A stretch of DNA of 64,000 nt from Xestospongia bergquistia (GCA_963965975.1 OZ014423.1:2790001-2854000); one strand, 5' to 3'; counted from the stretch's first letter, positions 48,240 to 61,134 are shown. Numbers and translations: made by a program. Notes: generated by a model from the sequence alone, not told the origin.

Positions 48240-51200
48240 TAATAATGTCACACACAGAAGACTGCCCAGCCACCAATGGCTTATGAGTGACAAGTTAGTT
48301 GCAAAATAAAAGTGATATGATATAAATAAAATTTTGGATTAAGTAATAAACTTACAGTGACTATACAAAACATGAAAGGAAAACAAAATTAATAATTAAA
48401 AAACTAAATTTGATCTTAAAATAAACATTTCATTAAAATATAACGACGATATATGGCTGAATTTGTTTGATAAAATGATAGTGAGTTTGTCTGTGTGGGG
48501 AAGTGAGTAAAAGAATGGTACTTTAGAAGTGATCGTGTTGTAAAGTTTGAGTCGTATGTTATTGTACTTTGGACAGAACAGGACAAAATGAGGTACATCT
48601 TCCATTGAATTGGTGTTGCAAAGAATGCATAGTCTATCCCTTAGAGGTATCTTAGGTACATGAAAACGCCCCCTCTCAACTGCTAGGGGCAGACAACCTC
48701 CACATATGGCCGCCATAGTGCTACGTCTTTTTGCAGTCATGTTGGCAAGTACATAACTAGGTGGCAATGGCTCCTGTTGTAATTGTCTATATATTACTAA
48801 CTTACCTCCTGTCTCAGATGAAGGATCTAAAGGTTTATTTAGTTGAGACTGCCAGTCTTCATTGGCTATAGTGTGTATTATATTATGTAGTTCTGAAGGT
48901 ATTTGCCAATTAAGTAAAGATGGCTACCTTCAATGGAGTCTGTCAATTCGTAGCTTATCTGGTGTTCCTGTGATGTTGAAGTTGGAAGCACATTTACCAA
49001 GAAGACTTCTTCATCATGACCTGTTGCATATGTAAAAGTCTAGGCTCGTGTAAGAACTGTAGTTGTTCAAAAAATAAGAAGAAATGTACAAATTGCCTGC
49101 CAAGCGGATTGAATAGGTGTAAAAACTACCTTGAAACAAGTGAGAATAGCACAGAGGGAAGTACTGGAGACCCAGATGCAATCCAAAGCAATATTGCCAT
49201 CACAAATAGCGTTCTACCCATCCAAGTACTTTTAACTCCAATTAATGTCCCCTCCACTCGTGGAAGCACATGGCAGGAAGAGCTATCCAATAGCCAAGCT
49301 CAAAGAAGCGATTCAAATTACTGTGATTCAAATTACTGTGAGTGGCCAGATCCAATCCCTATAGCAGTTCCCTCATTATCTTGGGGAGATAGTGATAGCA
49401 CCATGTTCATTGCCAACGTCAATAAAGCCTATGCAGAGGTGATTCATTGGAAATCTAATTTTTTCCCTGTTCTCTTTGGTTCTATTGGAAAGAGTTTCGT
49501 TACCAAGTTAGCCAGACTTTATCGTGCCTTCGCAATAGCCTCTGCCTTGGAAGGAATAGCATTGAAGGCTGCTACAGTTTTGACTGTCCTAGTCTTGCAG
49601 AGACCTTACATCCGTTCTAAGGCTAAGGTCCACGTAAATTGTCTGCAGAGAAGAATGGAGAGTTGGTCGAATGGACAGGTTGACGAGCTCTTAGCAGAGA
49701 GCAAAACTATCCAAGCAAGCACATTCAAACAGAGTAATCAGTGTCGCTCTTCGAAAAACACTCCCTCCATTTCCAGATCGTTTGCAAAACTAATGTTCCA
49801 AGGGAAATGCAACTCTGCTTTCAGTATACTTGTTGAAGACGAAAAATTGGGAGGTGTTTTGAACGAGAATGATAAGCTGCCCACTGGTGAAATTGTCTGT
49901 GATGTTCTGTGTCAGAAACACCCTAAAGCTCAAGGCCTAAATCAAGAGGCTCTAATCGCCCAGCCAACCCCCCCAATCACTCCTAACCCAGTTATCTTCG
50001 ACTGCTTAGATGCCGACCTCGTCCGTCACGTGGCCAAACAGACAAAAGGCTCTGCGGGTTCCTCTGGTCTCAATGCTCATGAAGTCCCTAGAAGAATATT
50101 ATCGAAAGCAATTTTATTCATTCTCAAAAGTGACATCCAGGAGGCCGCCGGCTCAAACCAACTCTGTGGTGGCCAGATAGCAGGGATAGAAGCAGCAGTT
50201 CATTCGGTGAGTCAATTGTTTAACGATGAAAACTCCGAAGCCATGCTGCTGGTTGACGCAAATAATGCCTTTAACAGTCTAAATCGTGCTTCAGCTTTGA
50301 TGAACATGTCAACAATTTGTCCTCCCCTTTCGACAGTCCTAATGAACATCTAGAGTGAAAGTTCTGATCTTATTCTAGGCACTTGCACTTTGCAGTCCCA
50401 GGAAGGCACAACGCAGGGAGATCCACTGGCCATGCCATTCTATGCCCTCGCCACAAGACCGCTGATCGATGCATTAGACAAAGATCTTCCAGATCTGAGA
50501 CAGATATGGTACGCTGATGATGCCACCACTGTTGGAAAATTGTGTGACCTAAAGTGTTGGTGGGAAAAGCTCTCCATGATTGGACCTTCATTTGGTTACT
50601 ATGTAAACCCGAGCAAGACCTGGCTTGTTATAAAAGAAAAGTGTGTTTCCGCTGCTTCTTATTTATTTGGTGAGTCAAACGTAAACATAACCACTGAGGG
50701 CCATCCTGTTCTTGGCTCCCCTATCGGTAAACCAGAATTTATCTCTAATTTTGTGGATAGAAAAGTGAACCAATGGATAAGAGAAATCGAGAAGCTAACT
50801 GAAGTTGCCAATAGTCAACCACATGCAGCCTATGCTGCTATGACACATGGATTCACTAGCAAGTGGACTTATCTCACCAGGACAATGCCCAATATAAGCG
50901 AGCTCCTAGTTCCCCTAGAACAAACCATCAGGAGCCGGTTAATTCCAAAAATAACTGGAAGAGAGGCCCCCAATGACTCCGAAAGACAACTGTTTGCACT
51001 CCCAACAAGACATGGTGGGTTGAACCTCACAGACCCAGCTGCAATTGCCAAGGAACAGTTTATCACCTCTAAAAATATTACCAAACCTCTCGTCGATCTT
51101 CTCGCAGCAAAAAACAATACCTACCCGTACAGCGTTCTCGAGGACCAAATCAACGCAAAAATGAGCATCAAAGCAAAACAACAAAAACATACCATAAAAC

Positions 51201-54200
51201 ATGCTGGTAGTATAAGGGAGTCTTTGCCTCAACCCCTACAACTCGCAATGGATCTTGGAAGTGAGAAAGGCACATCCAGCTGGCTCTCTGCCTTACCTCT
51301 GGAAGAGCATAAATTTGTCCTGCACAAAACTGCCTTTCGTGATGCAATAGCTCTGAGGTATGGATGGACCCTTCAAATATTCCTTCTCACTGTGTGTGCA
51401 GTCAAGCTTTTCAATACAGCACGCCCTCTCATGTCCTAGAGGCGGCTATCGCAGTATTCGACACAACGAGCTAAGGGACGTCACTGCCTCTCTACTCAAG
51501 GAAACTTGTCATGGAGTTGCAACCGAACCATCACTGCAACCTGTGACCAGTGAATCCCTCGATGGTGCCTCTACAAACAAACATGATGGTGCCCGCCTCG
51601 ATATTGTAGCATACAGTTTTTGGGTTAGTTCTTTTGAAAGGACATTCTTTGATGTAAGGGTGTTCAACCCTCTAGTCCCTTCTAACAGAAAGTACCCACT
51701 GCCTGCTTCATATAGGAATCATGAAAAAGAAAAGAAGAGGCAATACGAACAACAAATCCGTGAGATTGAGCATTCCTCATTCTGTCCTTTTTGTGTTTTC
51801 ACTGACTGGGGGACTTGCACCCGCCGCCACTGCATTTTACAAACGACTAGCATCTCAACTATCTGGCAAATGGAAACAACCCTATGGGTCCACAATGGGC
51901 TGGCTCAGGTGCCGTATCTCATTTTCCCTCTTGAGATCATGCATTATGTCCATTCGAGGAGCCAGATCATCAGCACACATTTTCAATCATCATTTCGCAT
52001 CAACTGTCGACCTAACAATTGCAGACACTAACCTAGTCCCATAATTGTACCCTTTCACTATGTCACCATAGTATCATTTTCACTTCTATCTGCTCTGCTT
52101 GTACATGTATTAATAACTTTTGGTTGTAATATAAGTAGTTAAGGAAATGACATTATAAATATATGTATCATATGACATTGTTTAATAAAAAAAAAGTTGG
52201 CAATTACATTTATACCTCAAAAAAAAAAGTTCTGAAGGTATTGGGTTCATGCTTTTATTATATCCTCTTATTTTACAGATTAATTTCATGTAATGCCAAG
52301 ACCAAGTGTGTTTTCCTAAATTACCTTAGTCAGTAGATTGTTTGAATAGACTCTGTAGTAAGGGGTTACATGTATTACTTTCTAATTGTATAAAGAGCTT
52401 AAGAATGATATTCATTTGTCTATAATGGTGGGAAGCCATCCAATTTCTCCTGTTAAAGCAACTAGAGGCATGGACTTATTACATCCTAAGAAGAAGCGCA
52501 TTGCATTGTTTTTGTACAATGGTTAACTGGGGATGTTCTTGGTAGCCCCATATACAAGCACCGTAGTCTAATATTGGAGTTACTAATGATTTATATAACA
52601 ATGTATATGTCTGATAAAGAAAGCCACCAAATTTTTTAGAACATGCACAAACTCCTGCCTGAGCTTTCCTGGCTGATCTTGCAGTATGTTCAAAAGTTTG
52701 TTTACAGTCCAAATATTGATTAAATCATATTCCTAAGTATTTATATTCATTACAATAGTCTATGATGATACTATTACATGCAATGGGAAAAGATTATCTG
52801 GCTTTTCTTTTTGGTCTAATATGCAGTACTTTAGTTTTATTGATGTTCATAGCTAAACGATTCTTGTCACACCATGTAGCTACTCTACAAATAATGTGTT
52901 GTCAATCATTTTCATTGTTGGCAAACAGTGCAATATCATCAGCATACAATAGGATACACATAACTATGTCCTCTTCTGTATTTACTTCTAAATTTAAATT
53001 TTTAACATAGGGAACTAGGTCATTAATATATAAATTCAAAAGTGCTGGCGATAGGAGGCAAGCCTGTTTGACACCCCTATTTACTGTAAACTACTCAATG
53101 CCAGTACCATTTATTTCTAAACAATAATTAACTGTAGAATATAACGCTTTAAGATTTTCTAACAAATTACCATTAATTCCATAACATAACAACTTATACC
53201 AAAGTAAATTCCTATCTACACTATCAAATCCCTTCTTTAAATCAATAAAACACATAAATGTATCTTTATTGATAATTTTTCTATTTTGTGCTATTAAACA
53301 GTGAGAGCATGCTCAAGACAGTTATGACCACTTCTAAATCCTAGTTGTTCTTGTACAAGTATTTCATTGTCTTCTAGCCAGTAAGTTAAACGTTTATTTA
53401 ATATACTTGTATATGCTTTAAGTAAATTACATTGGAGGGCAATTCCCATATAACTTAGAGGGTCTGTAAGATTGCCTGTTTTCAGGACTGGTAATATGTT
53501 TGCTTTATGCCATAAATTAGGGAAACAACTAGTTAAAAAACATGTTCTGAAAAGCTGGGTAATAAAAGGAATAAGATTAGGATGTTTAAAGTAATCTGCA
53601 TATATGTTATCAGGTCCACAAGATTTCTTAGTAGGTGCTAGATAAATTGCCATATGGATTTCATCAAACAAAAGGTCATCATTGAGTATAGATGTATCAA
53701 GGCATTTACTTTTAATATTTATGTATGTAAAGTAATAATCTATATATCTATCTTGTACAATGGAGCAATTATATAGTTTGTAGTAAGTGTCTTTCCAAAC
53801 TTGTAGTATTGTATCCTTGTTGGTACAAATATTACCCTGTATATTGACTTCCCAGGGGATGGTTGATTTCTTGTTAAAATAACTGATAGATAGCTTTTTG
53901 ACATTCTTCCAAAATGATCTAGGATTGTGCTTTTGTAAGTCTAATAGTTCTTGTCTTTGGGTTGAAAGAAACAGTCTTTTTTATGTCTAACTAGTTTGTC
54001 AAAGTTTTGTTGGAGAGTCAAATAAGATTGCTTAATGCTTACTACTGATTTTTTTTAACCATGCTTTAAGTGCAAGTCTAACTTCTTTCCTCATAACATG
54101 AAGATCACCATCCCACCATGGTTTGTGAAATTTTTTTTGATTTTCCTTTTTACTTTTACGATCTAAGTGTAATGAGTTAGAAATAAAAGAACAAAATTTT

Positions 54201-55760
54201 CATAAACACTGTCCACTCCTTCACTACTAGAAATTAATGAACATAAATCATCAATATGACGTAAGGCCTCCTCATCTTTTAAATAATTTGGGATAACCTG
54301 TTTAGGTAGTCTAACTACAGAGGAAGAGAGTGCATGTGTGGTATTATGGATAGGGTTATTAAATTTAAATTCCCAAAGTAATATAGAATGATCTGGGACA
54401 ATGCTATCTATGTGAATGTTAAATTTGTCCATGAAGTCATGCATTAATTCTATTTGAAAAGATGTAATTAGGTGAAAGTTTGAGGTAGATATAATACAAT
54501 AGTCTACTACTGCTGATCTTCTGTATGAGACAGAGGTGTACTTATTAGAAATAGGACCAAATTGCCCATTAAGCATGCAAAAGTCAGTTTCTTCTAGGAA
54601 ATGTATAAAAGACAATCCTTGTGAGTTGGTATTTAGGTCACATATACTTCTTAATGGTAAAGACAATGGGTTCGCCTCTGGTATATCAATAGTATGCCCA
54701 CAACAAGCATTGAAATCACCACAAACAACAATATGGCCTAAGGACTGGTATTATAGTATTTGCTGCTTCAGTATATTGAAGAATTCAAAAGAGTGGTCAC
54801 CTCTAGAATTAGTAGCAGGGGGAAGATAGCATACACAGAACAGGCTATATCTTTAGATTTTAGGTGTCTTAGTTGTAACCATAGACAGTCTTTTACTTTA
54901 TCATTTAAGATTGATACACTAAAGTTGTTAAAAAGATGATTAGATACTAAAAAGCCAACACCACCAAATCTTTTTTTCGCTCTGTTATTTTCTTTAACCC
55001 TGTTATTACCAAACCAGGTGTAATAGGGAATATCAATTTTATCATTGAATCTTAGGTGAGACTCAACAATTCCAACAATATCTCTATTAAGACTGTGAAT
55101 TACAGCTTCTCTTAAGTTACTATTTCTATGATACCAACCACCAACATTCCAACATGTACAGGTAACACAAAAAGACTTAACACATGAGTTATTTACATTT
55201 ACATTATTTACATTTTTTACATTAACACCACAACCAGGGCCCTTGTCAACAGATAAAGTGTGCATATCAGACACCTGACCTGTTAATTGATTCTTTGGAT
55301 GGGTGGGGGGTCTACCACAGTAGATTGAGGACACTTCTTGGCTTGAGCTGACATCCTCTGTGCATAAGTGTGATGTACCATGGTAGTTGGTAGTAGAGGG
55401 GTTGGACGCACTTGTGATGGTTGATGTAATATTGTAGACATTGGAGTACAAGGATGTTGTTCAATAGGGAGCAGTGGAGTTGAAAGTAGGGAGGGCAGGA
55501 TGGGAGGTATGAGTGGTGGTAGTACTGGCTGTGATTGTGGTTGGTTTAAGGACTTCTGAATACGAGGGTGCTGTATTGTAGGGAACAGTGAAGTTGGATG
55601 TAAAGGGGTAGGGATAGATGGTACTTGTGATGGTTGAGGAAATGGGTGATGATAAAATTGATGTGGAGGAGGATGATAAGGAGATAAAACTTTCAATAAC
55701 AGCACATGGAAATAGAAAAATAGTATAAGCTGAAATGCAGTGTAGCACCAAAATTATACA
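48240..55760 (-). mobile_element. APE-type non-LTR retrotransposon (LINE), minus strand, split by another LINE
   Basis: Read on the minus strand: a Pro-rich leader (about 55705-55280), an apurinic-type endonuclease region (about 55200-54165; CWNVGGWYHRNSN, VDYCIISTS, SIVPDHSIL), reverse transcriptase (about 53671-52760; KKSCGPDNIYADY, LGFRSGHNCLEHAL, YADD at 52946-52935), and a C-terminal part with a zinc motif C-x2-C-x8-H-x4-C (RLCILCNTNSMEDVPHFVLFC) at 48767-48396. About 4.1 kb remain once the inserted LINE is removed, and the C-terminal frame runs straight through the empty site. Several stops and shifts make it inactive. TAA-rich repeats at 48210-48250 may be the 3' tail. The outer ends are approximate. 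Confidence 0.85.
48904..52227 (+). mobile_element. Plus-strand retrotransposon (LINE-like) with Cys-rich leader, RT and nuclease-like C-terminus
   Basis: Bounded by a 15-bp direct repeat AGTTCTGAAGGTATT (48889-48903 and 52228-52242) and ending in an A-rich tail, so it inserted by target-primed reverse transcription. The first ORF starts at 49016 with a Cys cluster (CCICKSLGSCKNCSCSKNKK). The RT part has VDANNAFNSLNR, EGTTQGDPLAMPFYAL and WYADDATTVG (YADD at 50510-50521). The C-terminal part has ARLDIVAYSFW and FFDVRVFNP, resembling a PD-(D/E)xK nuclease, then GWLRCRISFSLLRS. A TAG at 50351 splits the RT. Frame shifts lie near 51370 and 51795. Compared with relatives I remember from other invertebrates, about 60 residues seem missing between GLNAHE and VPRRILSKA. 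I can give no family name. Confidence 0.8.
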
Positions 55761-55844
55761 AAGATATAATCTAAGGACTGTAACAAGAAGTATATACCAG
55801 GCAAGAAAATGCGCTTGTATTAGAGCATATACGTATGGTCTTAC

Positions 55845-55969
55845 TGGAGATGTTTCTGTAATTGCTTGATGCCATCACTTGACTTCAGATTGAATACATT
55901 TAAATGATCTTTCATAAGATTTATTACATATGAATTTAAATCTTTGTGATTTTGAACCAGAGTTATAAC
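55845..55969 (-). CDS. Orphan exon-like open frame
   Basis: A 125-nt minus-strand block between a good acceptor (TTTTTACAG) and a GTAAGA donor, reading VITLVQNHKDLNSYVINLMK and on. It lies just beyond the LINE pair and could be an upstream exon of the MUN-C2 relic at 45201-48055, with the LINEs sitting in the intron. Its end phase does not match the next known exon (48055), so at least one exon would be missing. I do not recognise the sequence by itself. Confidence 0.35.
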
Positions 55970-56559
55970 CTGTAAAAAGATGTTTGATATTGTCTCAAAA
56001 TACAAGTGTGGATAGCAAACTGATTGAATGCATAAATGTGTTGCTAATAAAAGTTAAACTTTAACACATAAAGTAATCATAAAGTGCTATATGTTAAATT
56101 GAAAAGTACATAATGATATATGTGACAATAAATATTAAAATGGTACAAAGTTTGAATGAAAGCTTGCATATAAACAGTTGCTATGACATAAATATTGATG
56201 CTTATTAATTTAAAGCTTACAATAATGGTTGTGCCATACACTGTTAAAATCAATCAATTTTAATAACAAAACTGCATGTGTGGATTATTGTGAAATCTAG
56301 AATTAGTGTGATTCTACTCATTGTATATTTATTGTCATGGGAACAAAATTATACAGTGAGTAATTCATATGAATTTTGGATTTGATAGTAATCCACCAAT
56401 GTAAGGTACAAATTAATTGTTAAACAACAAATAATTTTAGGCTTATATACGTACACAACTTAAGTGTGTACACACACCTGCTTATATGAGTATGAAATTA
56501 CTTCTTGAGAGAATTACTTAACTGTTGAAAAGGAGTCACTTGCTATTAAACTCACCTTT

Positions 56560-56750
56560 AAAGTGTACCTTTTAGGAAAATTGTTCACTGTTTAGACTGA
56601 CCATAGAGCCATCAAGTGGTTACATTCTTTTCAAATACTGATGCTATACAATAACAATGCAGTCTTCAACTCCAACAGTACCAATTTGAGTTGTTCATCA
56701 TCTGGTGAGTATTAACGGTAATGCTAACACCCTTTTGAGATGTACTTACT
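56560..56750 (+). mobile_element. Fossil Ty3/gypsy RNase H fragment
   Basis: A short relic of the RNase H region of a gypsy-type LTR element, recognisable by the TDHRAIKWLHSF-like signature. It is isolated, interrupted and old. No LTR or other part of the element is visible nearby. Confidence 0.6.
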
Positions 56751-57429
56751 TAAATGCCCAAGTCTTACTTGTTTCTTAAGAAGATAGGAGTTGAGGTAAG
56801 TAATCTATAGGTTTAAATTTTATTCTTGTCAAATCTAATGTATTCTTTTAACTATTGTATTAATGTTTCAGATGTTAATTTTTACTTTAGTCTCATTTAT
56901 ATATCAGTGCTCATGTCTTGCACCTGATAGTTACATTGCTTCATTTGTTATTGCTCCTCTTTTCCTAATAAGTCATGACCAATATCTAGCCAGACTGTTA
57001 ATGTTTCCTTGGGTGAGACAGGTCATCAAATATCCTTTCTCTGTCATCAACAGGGTATGCTAAAATATAAAATAATACCAAATACTCCATAAAAGGTGAT
57101 TATCCACTATATCCTGTTTACAAATCTAGAGAGATGTGGAATGCAAATAATATTTTAAATATGAAATACTTGACAGAATATAGATATAGGCCATAGAACA
57201 AAGAGCAACTGTACCAAAAGCACTACCCTTCCCAGAAAGTAATCTTTATTAAGATCAGCAAGTAATCTTCTGAATCCCTTCACCTTGCCTTTGTGAATGT
57301 TATCAGAATTCTTATGATAATTCCTATTTAAGAAGAAGTCTGAAATGCAGAAGTGCAGATTGACCACTTTTTACATTGGTTCATATAAGTGTTATTATTT
57401 AAGCATTTCCTCAATTCAGTGGAGGTAAT

Positions 57430-58862
57430 AAAGAAAAGTGGTATATAATGGCCACTACACATGGTAGAGTGTATCAGTTTATTGGTCCAAGACAACCTCG
57501 TTTAGAACCTCACTTCATGGAACTATTTAGTGTCTATAATGACACTGTTAAAAGAAAGATACAGGATATGTAAATATAAATCTATAAGTAAGATGTTATG
57601 TATGTGCAGCAGTGGAGATTAAGATCTTAAAAACATTTTTTTATCTCTCCTCTCTCTTTAATTCAATATCAAGAGGTTCCTGGTATTTTAAAAGACAGCA
57701 AGTTATGTGTGTGGCCACCATATTGTAAAGATCCTCAAGCCCCTTTGCTTGGTTAACTGGAGCTAGTATATATTAAAGTACAATGGTGTTTGGTGATCAG
57801 GAATGCGGAGAGAGTATCTTTGTTGAGAAAAACCTAATACCATATCCTTATTGAAATAATAATGAATGGATAGATAGACTGAGAGTTAGGTGGACAAATT
57901 AATAACTGATAATGTTAAGTGATCAAACAAGTAAACAAAACAGTTAGTATTGACAGTGAAAATAATAATTAATTAAAGAGGACATGACATTACTTGACAC
58001 AAGTCCTATGAATAAGGTCAACAAACAATATGCTTTGAATCTATTTCTCATCACAAACTTGATTCTTTAACAGATCTAGACAAAATTCAATGGACAGTGT
58101 TATCAACCTAGTTAACTGAACTCTATTTTAATGAACTAGGAACTATTCATGATTAGGAAAAGATGACGGCCTTTTGAAACTACAAAAGGAATTTTAGGTT
58201 CTCTATATGTCAAAGTAGTACTTACAATAAGGTTATCACTATATATGTCCATGTATAGTACATAATTTTATTACACATGTATAATATATAGTGTAATTAT
58301 AATGTCATATTAATAGTAAGACAAGAGAATAGTAAGACAAGATATGATCTGATGTCTAGTCACAGAGCTGCTAATGATAACATTGTATTTGCCAAACTTA
58401 TGAAAGGTACCTCATATTAATAGTCTGTCTGTTAATACCTGTTATTTAAGCAATACTCTCATTACATCTTATCTCTTATATACATATAGACTATGATCAT
58501 GTTATTACTCACAATATTCAACAATACTGATATGAAGAAGCTCTTGATATGCTCAGTGAATGCACTATAGAAGAAGCTCTTAAAATTAAAAATAAAGTAA
58601 CATTTACATGCCGTATTGTAGGAAAAGGATATAATACTCCTCTATCTCTCTCTCTCTAGCTCTCCCTCTCTCTCTCTCTCTCTCTAGCTCTCTCTCTCTC
58701 TCTCTCTCTCTTTCTTTCTCTCTCTTAGCATCTTTCAGATAATCTGATTGCTAGTGACTAACAATATATTTTATACATTTTATAGTTTGACTATGACATA
58801 ATTCATTACTCTACCTCTGATTCCCCTAGATAATATTGATCAAGTACTTGACTTTTGGAAGT
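57430..58862 (+). pseudogene. VPS18: Decayed VPS18 copy (HOPS/CORVET core subunit)
   Basis: Three recognisable blocks in VPS18 order. At 57448, MATTHGRVYQFIG with downstream HFMELFSVYND corresponds to the beta-propeller segment (human TPQRLFQFIG). At about 58337-58406 and 58490-58594, RYDLMSSHRAANDNIVFAKLM then DYDHVITHNIQQY and YEEALDMLSE correspond to human YELIASHGREEELLYFAVIMNDYERVV and YEEALAVLA. At about 58795-58860, IPLDNIDQVLDFW corresponds to IPRQLVDAWIEMG. VPS18 is a core subunit of the HOPS and CORVET tethers that fuse endosomes and lysosomes. A TGA lies between QQY and YEEALD, large parts of the gene are missing between blocks, and the last block shifts frame. The G|AC junction at 58406/58490 keeps an intron, so this is a genomic duplicate. 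Confidence 0.65.
58640..58728. repeat. (CT)n microsatellite
   Basis: About 90 bases of CT repeats with a few interruptions (AGCT, TTTC), in an intron-like part of the VPS18 relic. Confidence 0.95.
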
Positions 58863-59820
58863 AACTCCCACAAGGTATCTTGTAGAATATACATAAAGGA
58901 AATATTAATGCATCCTATTTTAAAGTTTTTAAAACAGACACTATAATTTACAAGGAAGTGTCTTAAGTTAAGGTTACTTGGATGTCTTTGCAGAAAAAGG
59001 GTGGGGTTAGGTTACGATATTCTCGTGTCCAGATGATCATTCCATTAAGGTGAGAATACATTTGTATTAGTTATGAAGATTGTCTTATTAAGAGCATATA
59101 TCGTGTTTATGACAAATTTTAAATATTACAGACAGTGCAGTCATTAATGACCCTTTTGCTACTGATAAATTGATGATCAGTATAGTTTAAGAGAGTCACA
59201 ATGATAAAAGTGACAAGACATAAAAACTCACCAGCCTGAAAAATAACAAGCACCTTGTGCCAGCTACTTTCAATATATGAATGCAAAACATGGATGTATG
59301 TGTATGTACATTAACAATCCTTACAATGCTGGGCTTCTAATACATGAAAATTACAGGTAGTGTAATTGGAATTCTAACAAAAGAAAGAAAAGCAAAGAAA
59401 GTATTAGTCAACCAGAGGTCCAAAAATTCAATAGAAATATCACCAATTTTAACATCAGCTAGTCAACATACAATGCAAAACATGTTTTGGGCTCATAATG
59501 TATGTAAATCAAAGTAATTATTTTATTTACTAGTTGCCCATTTTAAGTCAGAGAGCCAAAATTAATTTGAACACTTGCATGAGATCAGGATGGTTACAGT
59601 AATGATAGAAATATCTAATATGGTCTCATGACACACCTTTGGTGATTCATTTGTCTGTGGTCTAATAATGCATGTATTTTCAGTAAGGATTATTTTATGA
59701 AATGTTGGCAATTTGATGTTCTGTGAAGCTTGTCATATATATATATATATATCTTATATATATATAACTACAGCGTAAAATTATACTGGACAAGACTTTA
59801 AGTAAATTATACCTAATGAA
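58863..59820. other. Stretch without recognisable gene
   Basis: AT-rich sequence with a short AT/TA palindromic run at 59737-59767. No conserved coding signal seen on either strand. Confidence 0.5.
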
Positions 59821-60062
59821 TACATGTTTTCAGTACATTTCTAATACGTAAGTGCTATGTAAAACATTTAAAATGGCTTTATATAAATTAATTATACTAT
59901 TCCTCCTACTTAGTTGAGACTTTGAAATAGGAGTCCAACTGCATCCTGTATTCCTCAGAGATATTGGCCTCTCACTTGCAGAGACTTTTCCATTCCCTTC
60001 TGACCTTGGTTGATGCTTTTCAGTTCGTCTTTCAGATTCACAGACACTTTCGGACAGTGTGT

Positions 60063-60464
60063 TCACTCTTCCTTGTACTTCATAAGAATCTCCATCATGC
60101 ACTTCTGTTGCTCTTTCGCCATTGTAGTGTACTTCTCCAGATCTTTCCTCACTTTCAAATGTTGTTCATCCAAAAATTCTATCGCTTGGCTTTGAGAATT
60201 GTCTTGGACTTCTTCAAACTCTTTCTGCAGTAGCTCTATTCCTTCCTGTAGGTGATCTATCCTTTCGTCTATGGTCACAACAGCATCCGTCATGTCTTTC
60301 AGTCCTTCCTCATTGTCCTTTGCCATTTTGTACACTTCCGAGAAGCATACTGTGACTAAACCAATTTTCATGCAAAAGTCCCCCTTGAATACTGTTGTCT
60401 CCCCAGCAGGCCCCACATGCATTAGTTTTTGGGCAGCTTGAAGACCGAAAATCATGTTCTCCAT
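60063..60464 (-). CDS. Predicted coiled-coil protein or exon, unidentified
   Basis: An open frame of about 133 residues from the first ATG (60464). The same frame stays open further upstream to about 60530, where a pyrimidine-rich tract could be a splice acceptor. The product is highly charged and helical, with heptad-like spacing through IDERIDHLQEGIELLQKEF and DLEKYTTMAKEQQK. A second open frame continues downstream to 59830 in another frame and may be part of the same gene. I do not recognise the family. It belongs to the ORF island that fills the right end of the window. Confidence 0.45.
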   Translation of the reverse strand: MENMIFGLQAAQKLMHVGPAGETTVFKGDFCMKIGLVTVCFSEVYKMAKDNEEGLKDMTDAVVTIDERIDHLQEGIELLQKEFEEVQDNSQSQAIEFLDEQHLKVRKDLEKYTTMAKEQQKCMMEILMKYKEE

Positions 60465-60619
60465 TGTTACTTTCCACTGTGCAAAAGTCAATTTGTGCGT
60501 TTGAAGGTCTTCAGTCAGTAGATTTAAAGAAAACTATATTTGAATACAAAAAAACAAAATTAATTTTTCAATCTATTAAAAAAAGGAAAGGATTAGAGTC
60601 ACATTGTAAACAAAAGTCA

Positions 60620-61134
60620 CTAATGTAAGTAACAAAATGTTTGTGACAATTCAGGCAAGGACGAGATGTTCATACAGGTCGTTTCTTCATTTTGTATATC
60701 CTCCTTTTCCCCTACATAATAGTCTATATGAAACTCTCTTAAAGCTTGTTCTGACTTAACACATTGTGGGCATGGTTTTGAATGATGAAAGGGTACAAAT
60801 TCAAGACAGTTAATGCACCTCAGAAACTTTCAATCTCTTATAGCAATGTCACGGTCACTAAAATTATAATACTTCAATCTAGAATTACTCAACTTGCAGA
60901 CAGTCTGAGGAGCAATACTATATATTATCATACTACAGTATGCACAACGGTTAACCATAAATCTTTTAACATTAGGTCTTATGGGATTACTAAGGAATTG
61001 TTCCCATTGATTAACTTGCTCTTCTGATCTAGTTTTTTCAAATCTTCTTGTTATACTATGATTGGCATTTTTAATCTCATTATTGATAATGGCTAAACAA
61101 TCTAATATATCTAAAGTTCTCGGTTTTTAGTAAA
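60620..61134 (-). CDS. Unidentified protein with two Cys-x2-Cys pairs
   Basis: A minus-strand coding texture from about 61134 to 60620. It begins TLDILDCLAIINNEI, has a basic middle (RPNVKRFMVNRCAYC), then CINCLEFVPFHHSKPCPQC, which looks like a zinc ribbon or treble-clef finger, and an acidic tail. It is not a single uninterrupted frame. I cannot name it. It could belong to a host gene or to a virus-like or transposon-borne ORF; neighbours on both sides are equally unfamiliar. Confidence 0.35.

Noticed and set aside
55283-55705. Pro-rich secreted or cuticle-like protein
   Set aside because: It is the 5' leader region of the minus-strand LINE, with alternate Pro-rich frames and no signal peptide.
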